From contig JAGZOP010000063.1 of NCBI GenBank assembly GCA_018383195.1, forward strand, positions 1-11,024: DNA of 11,024 nt. The letters run 5' to 3'. Below are positions 1-6,465 of the stretch, piece by piece. How positions within the stretch are numbered: the stretch's first letter is position 1; each line of letters opens with the position of its first letter. Source of the stretch: Clostridiaceae bacterium (GTDB lineage Bacteria > Bacillota > Clostridia > Oscillospirales > Butyricicoccaceae). Both the position numbers and the translations under genes were made by a program. Under the pieces are notes generated by a model. The model ran no database searches. It saw only the letters and a program-made list of their open reading frames with translations, and was not told where the DNA came from.

Positions 1-138
1 GTGTTTGTACTGCGCACGCGCCAGGGCGTCATATTTCAGCCCGTGCGCGTTGTCGTACTTATCGAGACATACATTGATGTCCCCGCCCATTGCCTTGACC
101 GCCTCGTGATTCTGGATGTAGATGTTGTTCTGATACAT
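1..138 (-). CDS. Unrecognised small protein, 3' end cut by window edge
   Basis: An open frame of 46 codons reads from an ATG at 138 to the window edge without a stop. The peptide begins MYQNNIYIQNHEAVKAMGGD and continues with a CLDKYDNAHGLKYDALARAQYKH-like polar, tyrosine-rich stretch. The start is supported by an AGGAAG-type ribosome binding site a few bases upstream (about 145-150). It is the last gene of the leftward cluster and lies 115 nt beyond the CD1375-like gene, across a hairpin-rich gap. In related clusters this position is followed by small hypothetical genes and then holin and endolysin. I do not recognise the family, and I see no signal peptide or membrane segment in the visible part, which argues against a holin. 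The frame and start are fairly sure; the function is unknown. Confidence 0.6.
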   Translation of the reverse strand, partial: MYQNNIYIQNHEAVKAMGGDINVCLDKYDNAHGLKYDALARAQYKH

Positions 139-163
139 AATTCTCTTCCTTTCCGATTCGCTA

Positions 164-183
164 AGTGCCGGGCTATGCCCGGT
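164..183. repeat. Imperfect 20-nt hairpin repeat, copy 1
   Basis: On the plus strand this reads AGTGCCGGGCTATGCCCGGT. It matches the copy at 210-229 except for two single-base indels and one substitution. Each copy folds on itself (GGGC/GCCC core). Confidence 0.6.
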
Positions 184-209
184 TGCTCACTGGACGCGCC
201 TGCGGGCGC

Positions 210-229
210 AGTCCGGGCTTATGCCCTGT
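210..229. repeat. Imperfect 20-nt hairpin repeat, copy 2
   Basis: On the plus strand this reads AGTCCGGGCTTATGCCCTGT, the second copy of the repeat at 164-183. The two copies lie on either side of, and this one slightly overlaps, the larger hairpin at 192-214. Confidence 0.6.
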
Positions 230-253
230 CCGTGATTTTATATTGCCACGCCG

Positions 254-442
254 TCAGGCGGTGACTTCTGCCGTGCCGCCAAACTCAACCGGTACCAGTT
301 CCGGCAAACCGCACTCATTCACCAGAATGTCCGCGACCTGCTGTTTCAGCTTCGCCGGAACATCTGCAAACGCCCACGCCTTACCAGTCTTGGGGTTGCT
401 TGCTTCCATGCAAATCTTGCTTGCGTATAACATTGCCATCAT
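254..442 (-). CDS. CD1375-like small phage protein
   Basis: A 62-residue protein beginning MMAMLYASKI. The frame is open further upstream to an ATG at 508, but an AAAGGAGAG ribosome binding site lies just before the double ATG at 440-442 and 437-439. The 508 start has no such site and overlaps the previous stop, so the 442 start is chosen. The N-terminal LYASKI and the ADVPAKLKQQVADIL segment (residues 26-40) resemble the small CD1375 family found just after the tail fibre in clostridial prophages and in the C. difficile diffocin region. Known members, as I recall them, are shorter, about 40-50 residues. Here about 14 residues (SNPKTGKAWAF region) sit between the two motifs and there is an acidic, hydrophobic tail. 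Its function is not established in the family. Position suggests a tail or fibre accessory role. Confidence 0.65.
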   Translation of the reverse strand: MMAMLYASKICMEASNPKTGKAWAFADVPAKLKQQVADILVNECGLPELVPVEFGGTAEVTA

Positions 443-480
443 TTCTGTCTCTCCTTTCGCAAGAATAAAATATAGGTTCA

Positions 481-495
481 GGGCGATAGCCGCCC
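481..495 (-). other. Small intergenic hairpin
   Basis: GGGCG pairs with CGCCC around a 5-nt loop, in the 58-nt gap between the coiled-coil gene and the CD1375-like gene. An AT-rich stretch follows in the direction of transcription, but it begins several bases after the stem and is not a clean U-run, so an intrinsic terminator is unlikely. Confidence 0.4.
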
Positions 496-500
496 AAAAC

Positions 501-857
501 TTACGCATAAACGATGCTGCCCATCTCTAAAAGGCAATCCTCTAAAAAGGTCTGCTGCTGTGCCTGCATCTCGTTCTGTGCTTTCAGTCGTGTGACCTCG
601 GCTTGCAGCTTCTCCGTTTCAGTTGGTTCAGGTTCAACCGGAATTTTCGGATGTTCCCGATTATAAGCGTCCAGTGCTTCCTGATTGACTTTCAGACTTT
701 TCACAACGCCATTTTCAATCGTTGGAATCACAAACGCTTTTGCGTCGATGTACGCGCTCAATAGGTCATCGGGCAGAATAATGCACCCGGGAAACGGCTG
801 TCCCATCGGGTTTCCGTAATCTCCTGATCTGCTTGGAATTGAATTGATATAGTACAT
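501..857 (-). CDS. Small tail-fibre-linked protein with C-terminal coiled coil
   Basis: A 118-residue protein that follows the tail fibre with 13 nt between stop and start. An AGGAGGT ribosome binding site sits 7 nt before the ATG at 857, overlapping the end of the fibre gene region. The N-terminal half has a PxGQPFPGCIILPDD stretch and a globular beta-like pattern (residues 1-60). A proline/glutamate linker (about 71-80, PVEPEPTET) leads into a heptad-like helix EKLQAEVTRLKAQNEMQ (about 81-100). The end, FLEDCLLEMGSIVYA, is like the LEDCLxEMAxxVY ends common on small proteins next to phage tail fibres in Firmicutes. By position it corresponds to XkdW-type proteins, but I do not see convincing sequence identity with XkdW. 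It may be a fibre chaperone or a baseplate/fibre attachment factor; that role is inferred from neighbours only. Confidence 0.7.
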   Translation of the reverse strand: MYYINSIPSRSGDYGNPMGQPFPGCIILPDDLLSAYIDAKAFVIPTIENGVVKSLKVNQEALDAYNREHPKIPVEPEPTETEKLQAEVTRLKAQNEMQAQQQTFLEDCLLEMGSIVYA

Positions 858-870
858 CGGTCATACCTCC

Positions 871-3204
871 TCATCCAATGGCAACTGCAACATAACTTCC
901 ACCTGATAGATTAAGTTGATGTGTTGGATTGCTATCAGAATACCAACGTATAGTTTTTTCGTTATCAAGTCTTTCAACGTAATTGAGTTCGGTCCTGGTA
1001 CTGCCCGTATCCTGTACTACCATAATTTCCGATGGATATACTATAAGACCAAAACCAGCGGTTGACTCATTTTTCCCTTGAACGATAACTAATTTGGGCA
1101 CAAAACTAAACGTAAGCTTATTTGGATTGCTCGAACCGAATTTACCTGTGCCTATATATGTTTGGCTTTCAACTTTTACGGCGCCAAAATACGCCGGTTT
1201 CACATCCAGCCATCCGTCCTGCGGACTGACCGCCGACACGCCTGCGCTGTCAATCCGTTGTCCTGCGGTCACGTCCGGGCACTCGCAATACCCGCCGAAA
1301 CCGACCGGAATCTTCTGCCCGCCTGTACCGTCCGTAAGTGCGATTGCCGTACTTGCGCCATTCTTCCAATTCGCAAAAACATTGTCGTGAACGGTTAGAG
1401 GTGTTACAACCGCTGTTGCCGTAGCATAGTTGCCCGAACCTTCCGATATGCTATACCCATACCATATCTCGCTATCGCTGTATGGGGAAATAGACAGCGT
1501 CTGCCAACTTCCACGCAAGATTTCTGGCCATCCAGCATGTCCGATGTGCTTTAATTTAGATGCTGCGGAATTATCATATTGATACATTTCCATACCACTG
1601 TTTGTGGCGAAAATAATCTTGTTTCCAACCCGGAACACATCGCAAGCATACAGATAAGCATAAAATGGCCAATCTTTGATATAGCCAGACAGATTTTCGG
1701 TTGAAATCTCTGCTCTTTGAGAAGCTACGCTGATTGTATTTTCAGAAACGGTTAAGACTTTAGCAATGTATTTTCCTTCACTGGGCAGGTAACACATGGC
1801 GTAAATCGTATTCCCGTCATTGACCATGCGCAGCTGCCGGGCAGCAGCAAACACGTCTTTACTTGCCGTGCCAAACGACATTTTGTTTGTGCTATTGTTA
1901 AATGTTCCAACCACCGCAGCCGGTTTATCAGAAGAGCCGCAGGCTGCTATGACAACTTTGTTTTCACCTAATGAAAGAATGTTAACAAATCGCAGACTTC
2001 CGCTCGAGAGTGCTGTAAACGAATTACCTTCACTTATAACAGATAATACATCTCCATTTACCTGTAGAATGTTGTAAAAACCATTCATCTCGCTTGAAGA
2101 AACCATCAGCAATTTGTTAGATGAATTCAATTTGACCACATCTACGGTATAATCTTGATTTGAAAATTTGTTCTCAATTCGAGTTAAAACAACAATTTTG
2201 TTATTACTTAACTCAATCTTGCACAATGTTGCTATGACATGGTCATAAAATATTCCAGCAACAACAAAATGGGTTTCAGAAATAGGTGCAATACTAATTT
2301 GTGAAGTATAGGATGATTCAGCTGTCAAATTTACAGCACTATTTTTAATCGGTACTTTCGTACTGTTATCCAATAAAACAGCTTGCAAATATGGATTGTT
2401 GCTATGACTGCTATCGTCATAAGGGCAATATGCGCAGACGCTGTACTTGTCCGAAATTTTTGCAGTTTTCACGATCATTGCAGAATCTTTTTCCTCAGAA
2501 GTTTGCAATTCATGATTGACATTGGCGTACTTGTTAAAAGTCGCAAAAATTTCTCCATTTTCAACATCAACCACATCCCCAGCTTTGATGCTCTGCCCTG
2601 CGCGAACGGTTAATGTGCGGATGTCATTCACCGGAAGCCCCTGTTTTGGCGGTGCAACTTCTGCAATCCTTTCATCTACCTGCTCCATTGTCGCCGCCCC
2701 GATCTGCTCTGGCGTCACCCTATGCGGGTTGTTTTTGCTAGAGACGTGCGCATTCAGCGCAGTCTGATCTGCTTTGCCGTTCCACTTCGTGCGCTCTTCT
2801 GCGGTCACATGCTTCACGCCGTCCCCCGTGTGCCCGTTAAACGCCGCCGTTGTCGGTGCGCCCACCTGTGCCGCCGTCACTTCATGCGGGTTATTCTTAT
2901 CCGTCGCATGGCTCGCGGGTGCGTAATCCATCTCCGGCAGCTGCGCCTGCGGCACCTTGCCGTCAGCCCCCAGACCCGCAACGCCGTTCGGCTTGCCCTT
3001 GTCCTCTGCCGAAACCGCGCCCAAATCCGCCGCTGTCAGCGTGCCCGCCTGCACTGCCTTCTTAACCTCCGCAGGCAGCTCGGTCTTGTCCGGCTTCTTT
3101 CCCAGCGCCTCCTCGACCTTGTCCATGTTCTCGTTCAGCACGGCAACATCGGCATAGTCGCTTTCTCCCGGCTTTTTCAGCTTGTATTTCGTAGTTTCCT
3201 GCAT
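871..3204 (-). CDS. Tail fibre / receptor-binding protein
   Basis: A 777-residue fibre protein expected to recognise the target cell surface from the baseplate. The frame is open to 3408, but the ATG at 3204 is preceded by AAGGAGAG and overlaps the DUF2313 stop as TAATG. The typical fibre N-terminus (YKLKKPGESDYADVAVLNEN) also begins there, so 3204 is the start. Residues 1-100 form the attachment/shaft part. KNNPHxVTxxQxGA repeats occur at 103-116 and 157-170, with a TAEERTKWNGKAD segment between them. Residues about 195-222 hold an AGDVVDV module. Residues about 235-605 contain seven related strand-turn-strand repeats, probably a beta-propeller. Residues 615-670 form a glycine-rich VGFGGYCECPDVTAGQ connector. 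Residues 680-777 form a C-terminal YIGTGKFGSSNPN...YVAVAIG module seen on many Firmicutes fibres. The centre and C-terminus are AT-rich while the rest is GC-rich, a sign of domain exchange. Confidence 0.88.
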   Translation of the reverse strand: MQETTKYKLKKPGESDYADVAVLNENMDKVEEALGKKPDKTELPAEVKKAVQAGTLTAADLGAVSAEDKGKPNGVAGLGADGKVPQAQLPEMDYAPASHATDKNNPHEVTAAQVGAPTTAAFNGHTGDGVKHVTAEERTKWNGKADQTALNAHVSSKNNPHRVTPEQIGAATMEQVDERIAEVAPPKQGLPVNDIRTLTVRAGQSIKAGDVVDVENGEIFATFNKYANVNHELQTSEEKDSAMIVKTAKISDKYSVCAYCPYDDSSHSNNPYLQAVLLDNSTKVPIKNSAVNLTAESSYTSQISIAPISETHFVVAGIFYDHVIATLCKIELSNNKIVVLTRIENKFSNQDYTVDVVKLNSSNKLLMVSSSEMNGFYNILQVNGDVLSVISEGNSFTALSSGSLRFVNILSLGENKVVIAACGSSDKPAAVVGTFNNSTNKMSFGTASKDVFAAARQLRMVNDGNTIYAMCYLPSEGKYIAKVLTVSENTISVASQRAEISTENLSGYIKDWPFYAYLYACDVFRVGNKIIFATNSGMEMYQYDNSAASKLKHIGHAGWPEILRGSWQTLSISPYSDSEIWYGYSISEGSGNYATATAVVTPLTVHDNVFANWKNGASTAIALTDGTGGQKIPVGFGGYCECPDVTAGQRIDSAGVSAVSPQDGWLDVKPAYFGAVKVESQTYIGTGKFGSSNPNKLTFSFVPKLVIVQGKNESTAGFGLIVYPSEIMVVQDTGSTRTELNYVERLDNEKTIRWYSDSNPTHQLNLSGGSYVAVAIG
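2695..2895 (-). repeat. Two NNPHxVTxxQxGA shaft repeats in the fibre
   Basis: Fibre residues 104-116 and 158-170 (2857-2895 and 2695-2733) carry the same 13-residue motif with spacing of 54 residues. This motif is common in trimeric tail-fibre shafts. The DNA copies have diverged. Confidence 0.75.
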
Positions 3205-3734
3205 TACAGCTCTCCTTCCTTCACGGCTTTCCATGTGTGCGCTTTCAATACGCCCCATGTGTGCTGCCGGACTTCCTTCCAGAGACGGTATCGAACGATA
3301 TACTCCAGAACCAGATGTGCCGGGCGCATTTCCTCCAGAACCGCCTTCAAATCCTCCAGATTGCTGGGGACGCCAAAGACATCTACAAACGCAACGCGCA
3401 GCAGCCATTTTTCCGGCACTTCGGTAATTTCCGTCCGTCCGGCGACATAGGCGGCTGCAATCTGCTCAAGCGCGTCGCAGTTCATCGTTCCGGCACCGCG
3501 CAGCTTGCTGCGGACATGATCGCGCCGCTCCTCATAAGATTGCGATACATTGCTTTCAATGCCGTAATCCCGTTCCCACATGGAAAGCCCCCATGTGGCG
3601 GTGTTCAGCACAAACTGCGCCAGCACATCGTCAATCGCATCCTGCATCCGATCCAGTTCCGGCTGTACCGCGTCGATGACTTCGCAAATTTCCGGACTCT
3701 GCAAATACCGTTCCGGCACAAGCTGTCTAAGCAC
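3204..3734 (-). CDS. xkdU: DUF2313 / XkdU-like baseplate protein
   Basis: A 176-residue protein of the YmfQ/XkdU (DUF2313) family, which joins the outer baseplate wedge to the tail fibres. The family signature is visible: TWGLSMWERDYGIE (47-60) then SYEERRDHVRSKLRGAGT (66-83). A beta-rich second half includes FGVPSNLEDLKAVLEEMRPAHL (120-141). The C-terminus has a short tandem HTWGVLK/HTWKAVK (158-171), like the TW-rich tails of clostridial family members. The start is a GTG at 3734 inside the end of the baseplate J gene (8-nt overlap), supported by a strong GGAGGTGA site 6 nt upstream. Its stop overlaps the fibre ATG by one base, so the two are probably translationally coupled. Family and role are well supported by both sequence and position. 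Confidence 0.88.
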   Translation of the reverse strand: MLRQLVPERYLQSPEICEVIDAVQPELDRMQDAIDDVLAQFVLNTATWGLSMWERDYGIESNVSQSYEERRDHVRSKLRGAGTMNCDALEQIAAAYVAGRTEITEVPEKWLLRVAFVDVFGVPSNLEDLKAVLEEMRPAHLVLEYIVRYRLWKEVRQHTWGVLKAHTWKAVKEGEL

Positions 3735-4797
3735 GCTCTGTCACCTCCACCGTACCGAGCACCGGAACCTGCGTTTCTCCAATCGGCACATTCGCCGTGC
3801 CGCCGTTCATCTTCGGCGGATCGTGGTCAACCACGCCGTCAATGCCCATCAGCAGATATGCGACGCGCTGTAAAACCACCGTACTGCTGCGGAATGCAAG
3901 CCCATGCAGATAGTCGGTCAGCGCCTGTGTCAGCGCGTCCTGAACCTGCTGCACGTCTGTCGAGACATCGAGTTCGACCTTCACAGAAATATTGATTTCA
4001 ACCGCCTCGGCGCTGACCACCGTGACCTTCGGACCCGCCGGGCGTTTGCTTTCGATATATGCCGCAGCTGCCGTGCGGACGGATTCGCTCACCGGCTTCA
4101 AGTCATTTCCGGCAAGCACAACCTTGACCGTACCCGGACCATTCCAGAGGTCGATGGCGCGCGCCGCTCCGACTCCCTCCGTTTCCATTGCCCACTGCTC
4201 ATACTGGTGGATGTTGCCGCTCGTTGCCGGGGTTTTGCGGAATGCATCGAGCCGGGCAAACAGCGCCTCGTCGGTTTCCTCGTCGTAGCCGCCCGTCGCG
4301 GGGTTCAAATTGGACACCGCCGTCACGCCCTGAATCGCGGTCAGCAGCCGGTTCACGCGCCCGGCATCGACATTGTACGCAGCGCCGGACTGTGCTGCAC
4401 GGGCGAGGATTTCAGCCGTCCCCTTTTCCCCGATTGCAGCCTCGGCGGTCGTGTCGAATTCCAGTCCGCTCGCGGTGACTGCCGCCGTGCCTGCGGGAAT
4501 CACCGTACCGTTCTGCCCGGTAACGGTCAGCAGCACTTCTGCCGTTCCCGCTTCCTTGCGTTCGATGCCGAACTCGCGGCACCGCTCGACCAAATACTGC
4601 CCGCTTGTTTCGTCTACAAACGCAATCGGCAGCACCTTGCGCAGCTGTTCATAAAACCGCCAGACCTCGTAGGACACCGCGCGGGAAAACAGATCTCCGA
4701 ATGTGCCTTCCTGCACGCTCACCCGATCCCCCATGCGGGATGCAATCCGCTCCCGGATTTCTTCCTGTGTCTGGTCATACGCCCATGTGAGCGCCAT
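3727..4797 (-). CDS. xkdT: Baseplate J / XkdT-like wedge protein
   Basis: A 356-residue protein of the baseplate J (P2 gpJ, T4 gp6-like) family, the main structural unit of the baseplate wedge ring that opens when the tail contracts. Family landmarks are GQYLVERCREFGIERKEA (66-83), the IPAGTAAVTASGLEFDTT strand pair (100-117), YNVDAGRVN (141-149), and GGYDEETDEALFARLDAF (169-186) followed by an SGNIHQYEQWAME helix. RPAGPKVTVVS (252-262) comes near the start of the C-terminal domain. Its length is normal for the XkdT branch. The ATG overlaps the DUF2634 stop as TGATG, with a GGAGGTGG site just upstream, and the end overlaps DUF2313 by 8 nt. This coupling fits equal production of wedge components. 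No frameshift or missing segment is apparent. Confidence 0.92.
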   Translation of the reverse strand: MALTWAYDQTQEEIRERIASRMGDRVSVQEGTFGDLFSRAVSYEVWRFYEQLRKVLPIAFVDETSGQYLVERCREFGIERKEAGTAEVLLTVTGQNGTVIPAGTAAVTASGLEFDTTAEAAIGEKGTAEILARAAQSGAAYNVDAGRVNRLLTAIQGVTAVSNLNPATGGYDEETDEALFARLDAFRKTPATSGNIHQYEQWAMETEGVGAARAIDLWNGPGTVKVVLAGNDLKPVSESVRTAAAAYIESKRPAGPKVTVVSAEAVEINISVKVELDVSTDVQQVQDALTQALTDYLHGLAFRSSTVVLQRVAYLLMGIDGVVDHDPPKMNGGTANVPIGETQVPVLGTVEVTERA

Positions 4798-5228
4798 CAG
4801 CCCACCTCCATCTGTATTACGCCATAAATGCTTTCAATCCTGCACTGGATTGTCAGCACATCTTTTTCAAACTTCAGCTCCATGTCCCGCAGCGCGAGGA
4901 TGTACGGCGACGCCAGCAGGCACTCTTCGACATACTGCCGCGCTTCTGCCGTTTTGAGTTCGCTCGACCAGCTGGTGCCGATCAGGTTCTCCACATCCGA
5001 GCCATAGTCCTGTGTATACATTTCGTACCGGCTGCGCGCCGTGTGGAGCGCATTCCATGCCCAGACCAGCACGGCTTCCTTTCCGGTCACGATTACCGGC
5101 TCTCCGCCTGCAAACACCGGACGGTCGTTTTCAAAGTCCCATTTGCATTCCCGCAGCAGCGGCAGCGCCCTGCTGTCCGGCTCCGGTGCAGCCTGATTGA
5201 TAAACGACGGAAAAATCGCATCTGCCAT
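4797..5228 (-). CDS. xkdS: DUF2634 / XkdS-like baseplate wedge protein
   Basis: A 143-residue protein of the DUF2634 (XkdS) family, the Firmicutes counterpart of the T4 gp25-like wedge subunit that links sheath and baseplate. The characteristic central block is clear: VLVWAWNALHTARSRY (54-68), then MYTQDYGSDVENLIG (70-84). The C-terminal half is the usual YVEECLLASPYI...LTIQCRIESIYG beta pattern. The start at 5228 has GGGAGGTG upstream and lies 3 nt after the DUF2577 stop. The stop overlaps the baseplate J start by one base. The family match rests on the motif, size and exact gene order. Confidence 0.9.
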   Translation of the reverse strand: MADAIFPSFINQAAPEPDSRALPLLRECKWDFENDRPVFAGGEPVIVTGKEAVLVWAWNALHTARSRYEMYTQDYGSDVENLIGTSWSSELKTAEARQYVEECLLASPYILALRDMELKFEKDVLTIQCRIESIYGVIQMEVG

Positions 5229-5231
5229 CCG

Positions 5232-5477
5232 TCAGCACCTCCCAATCGCATAATAAGTCTGGTTTTCATCCATGCTGACCAGAAGAAGCCTGCCGCCCGG
5301 CGTGTCAGGCTGGGGCACGTGACTGCACAGGATGATATCCTCCGCTTCCAGTTCCATCTCTCCGGTGCGCACCTTCAGCGGACGGACGCCCACAATCTCT
5401 CCGACGCAAATTTCCATCCGGTTTCCGGTTGCCGGTGCGTTCATCAGCCCCGCCAGACCTGAAAAAGGGTTTGCCAT
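5232..5477 (-). CDS. xkdR: DUF2577 / XkdR-like baseplate protein
   Basis: An 81-residue protein of the DUF2577 (XkdR) type. The sequence is almost all beta: CVGEIVGVRPLKVRTGEMELEAEDIILCSH (24-53), then RLLLVSMDENQTYYAIGRC at the C-terminus, where the family typically ends in a YYxL-like strand. The fold is likely an OB-like barrel that sits on the hub or spike, which is inferred from the strand pattern and from where members lie in gene clusters. The ATG directly abuts the stop of the XkdQ gene (TAA ATG), with a CGGAGGA site inside the previous gene's end. Size and position are normal. Confidence 0.82.
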   Translation of the reverse strand: MANPFSGLAGLMNAPATGNRMEICVGEIVGVRPLKVRTGEMELEAEDIILCSHVPQPDTPGGRLLLVSMDENQTYYAIGRC

Positions 5478-6452
5478 TTATGTTTCCTCCGTTCCCGCTT
5501 CTCCCTCGCGCATAATGTTTTTGAAGTTCAGGGTCAAACTTGCCGTATGCAGTCCGTTTTTCCACGTGTGGCTGTCCTCATCAATCCAAAACAGTCCCTT
5601 CTGCTTTGTAAACGGCTCGATTAGATACACAGCATTGCCGGTAATCATATCATTCGATGCAAAAACGGAAACCGTAATCTTGCGCTCCAGATCATTGTCC
5701 TCGAACAAGTCGCGGATTTGCTTGTCCACGTCTTCGCCCTCGCGCTGACTTAAAATCTTGGTGCGCAGCCCGTAAACCGAAGAGGGGTTTTCCGGGTTTG
5801 TGCGCGTCGTCAGCAGGTTTCCGTCCTTGTCATAAACCTTGGCGCAGTTGACCATCCCCTCGCTGGAAAACGAATAGGTCAGGTTCTGCAGATTGATCAC
5901 GCCCTCAATGACTGTCGCGCTTTTGGGTTCGCCCTTGACGATGATGTTCAGTGCCGCTCCCTGAAAGCGCGTCAGGTACTTCACACCGCTCTGCCCGCCC
6001 AGTGTGTAAGCGGTATCAATGATCTTGTCGAGCGACACGTTTTGAAACTTGCGTGTCACGCCCTTGCCGGTTGCAGCAAGTTTCCCGACCGGCACCCAGT
6101 AGTCCCGGCAGGCACGCCGCGCGATCTCGTCCGGCGTCTGTCCCCGAAACACATAAGTCGCCGCATTGTTTTTGAGGAAGTACCCCATATCGAACGCGAC
6201 AATGGATTTTGTGTTTCCGCTGGTGCTGAGCTGTACGGTAAACAGTGAGCCGTAAAACAGCAGCTCTGCCCCGTCATAAAACCGCACCAGCTTTCCGAGC
6301 GTGGTCTCTGCCACCGGGATTCGGCTGTCATAATAACTCGCTGCAATCTCTGCGCGCAGCGTCCGGCAGCACTGATCTACCGAACCGGAAACCGTAATGC
6401 TGGACGCAATCCCGATCACATCGGTTTGATCCAGATACAAGTGCAGTGCCAT
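5478..6452 (-). CDS. xkdQ: XkdQ-like tail hub protein
   Basis: A 324-residue protein matching the XkdQ group (gpD/T4 gp27-like hub), which forms the ring joining the tail tube to the baseplate spike. Visible landmarks are an N-terminal beta domain with LGKLVRFYDGAELLFYGSLF (52-71), FDMGYFLKNN (87-96) and an FRGQTPDEIARRACRDY helix (102-118). A VSLDKIIDTAYTL stretch follows, then the INLQNLTYSFSSEGMVNCAKVYD strand region (about 185-207) and a C-terminal LFWIDEDSHTWKNGLHTASLTLNF segment, where DxHxWxNGxHTxxLxL is the family ending. The start at 6452 has AAGGAGG upstream. The gene lies 13 nt after the LysM gene and abuts DUF2577. There is no sign of damage. Confidence 0.87.
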   Translation of the reverse strand: MALHLYLDQTDVIGIASSITVSGSVDQCCRTLRAEIAASYYDSRIPVAETTLGKLVRFYDGAELLFYGSLFTVQLSTSGNTKSIVAFDMGYFLKNNAATYVFRGQTPDEIARRACRDYWVPVGKLAATGKGVTRKFQNVSLDKIIDTAYTLGGQSGVKYLTRFQGAALNIIVKGEPKSATVIEGVINLQNLTYSFSSEGMVNCAKVYDKDGNLLTTRTNPENPSSVYGLRTKILSQREGEDVDKQIRDLFEDNDLERKITVSVFASNDMITGNAVYLIEPFTKQKGLFWIDEDSHTWKNGLHTASLTLNFKNIMREGEAGTEET

Positions 6453-6465
6453 CCGCTTCGCCTCC

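Larger units (their letters stand above)
139..253 (-). other. Hairpin-rich intergenic region
   Basis: This is the only sizeable gene-free gap. It holds three perfect or near-perfect small hairpins. One pairs CCGGGC with GCCCGG around a 3-nt loop (168-182). One pairs GGAC+GCGCC with GGCGC+GTCC around a 4-nt loop with one bulged base (192-214). One pairs GGGC with GCCC around a 4-nt loop (215-226). A fourth weak hairpin (CGCC/GGCG, 249-260) straddles the stop codon of the upstream gene. None is followed by a U-run in the direction of transcription, so this is not a classical intrinsic terminator. It may slow decay, separate translation of the tail and downstream genes, or act as a weak or factor-dependent terminator; that is inference. 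Confidence 0.6.

Noticed and set aside
168..226. Rho-independent terminator
   Set aside because: The hairpins are strong, but none is followed by a U-run in the leftward direction of transcription.
237..242. TATAAA on the minus strand as a promoter -10 box for the last gene
   Set aside because: No acceptable -35 sequence or extended -10 lies at the right distance; a TATAAA by chance in an AT-rich patch is likely.
871..1180. Fibre C-terminus as the variable region of a diversity-generating retroelement
   Set aside because: No cluster of AAY-type codons stands out, the end is a YIGTG...AIG module rather than a C-type lectin fold, and no template repeat or reverse transcriptase is in the window.
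3205..3408. 68-codon N-terminal extension of the tail fibre
   Set aside because: It overlaps the whole end of the DUF2313 gene, is low-complexity Arg/Gly/Ser, and the true start at 3204 has a ribosome binding site and the family-typical N-terminus.
3904..4827. Long plus-strand open frame (307 codons) opposite baseplate J
   Set aside because: It lies antisense to a clear family gene, has no sensible ribosome binding site, and is rich in Arg, His and Cys as expected from a GC-rich shadow frame. The same applies to other plus-strand frames such as 2722-3450, 3237-3995 and 7219-7923.
4867..5058. Minus-strand 63-codon frame inside DUF2634, and similar ones at 5305-5565, 6056-6346, 8598-8876 and 9323-9610
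   Set aside because: Each lies in another frame of a clear gene, lacks a ribosome binding site and shows no family-like sequence.
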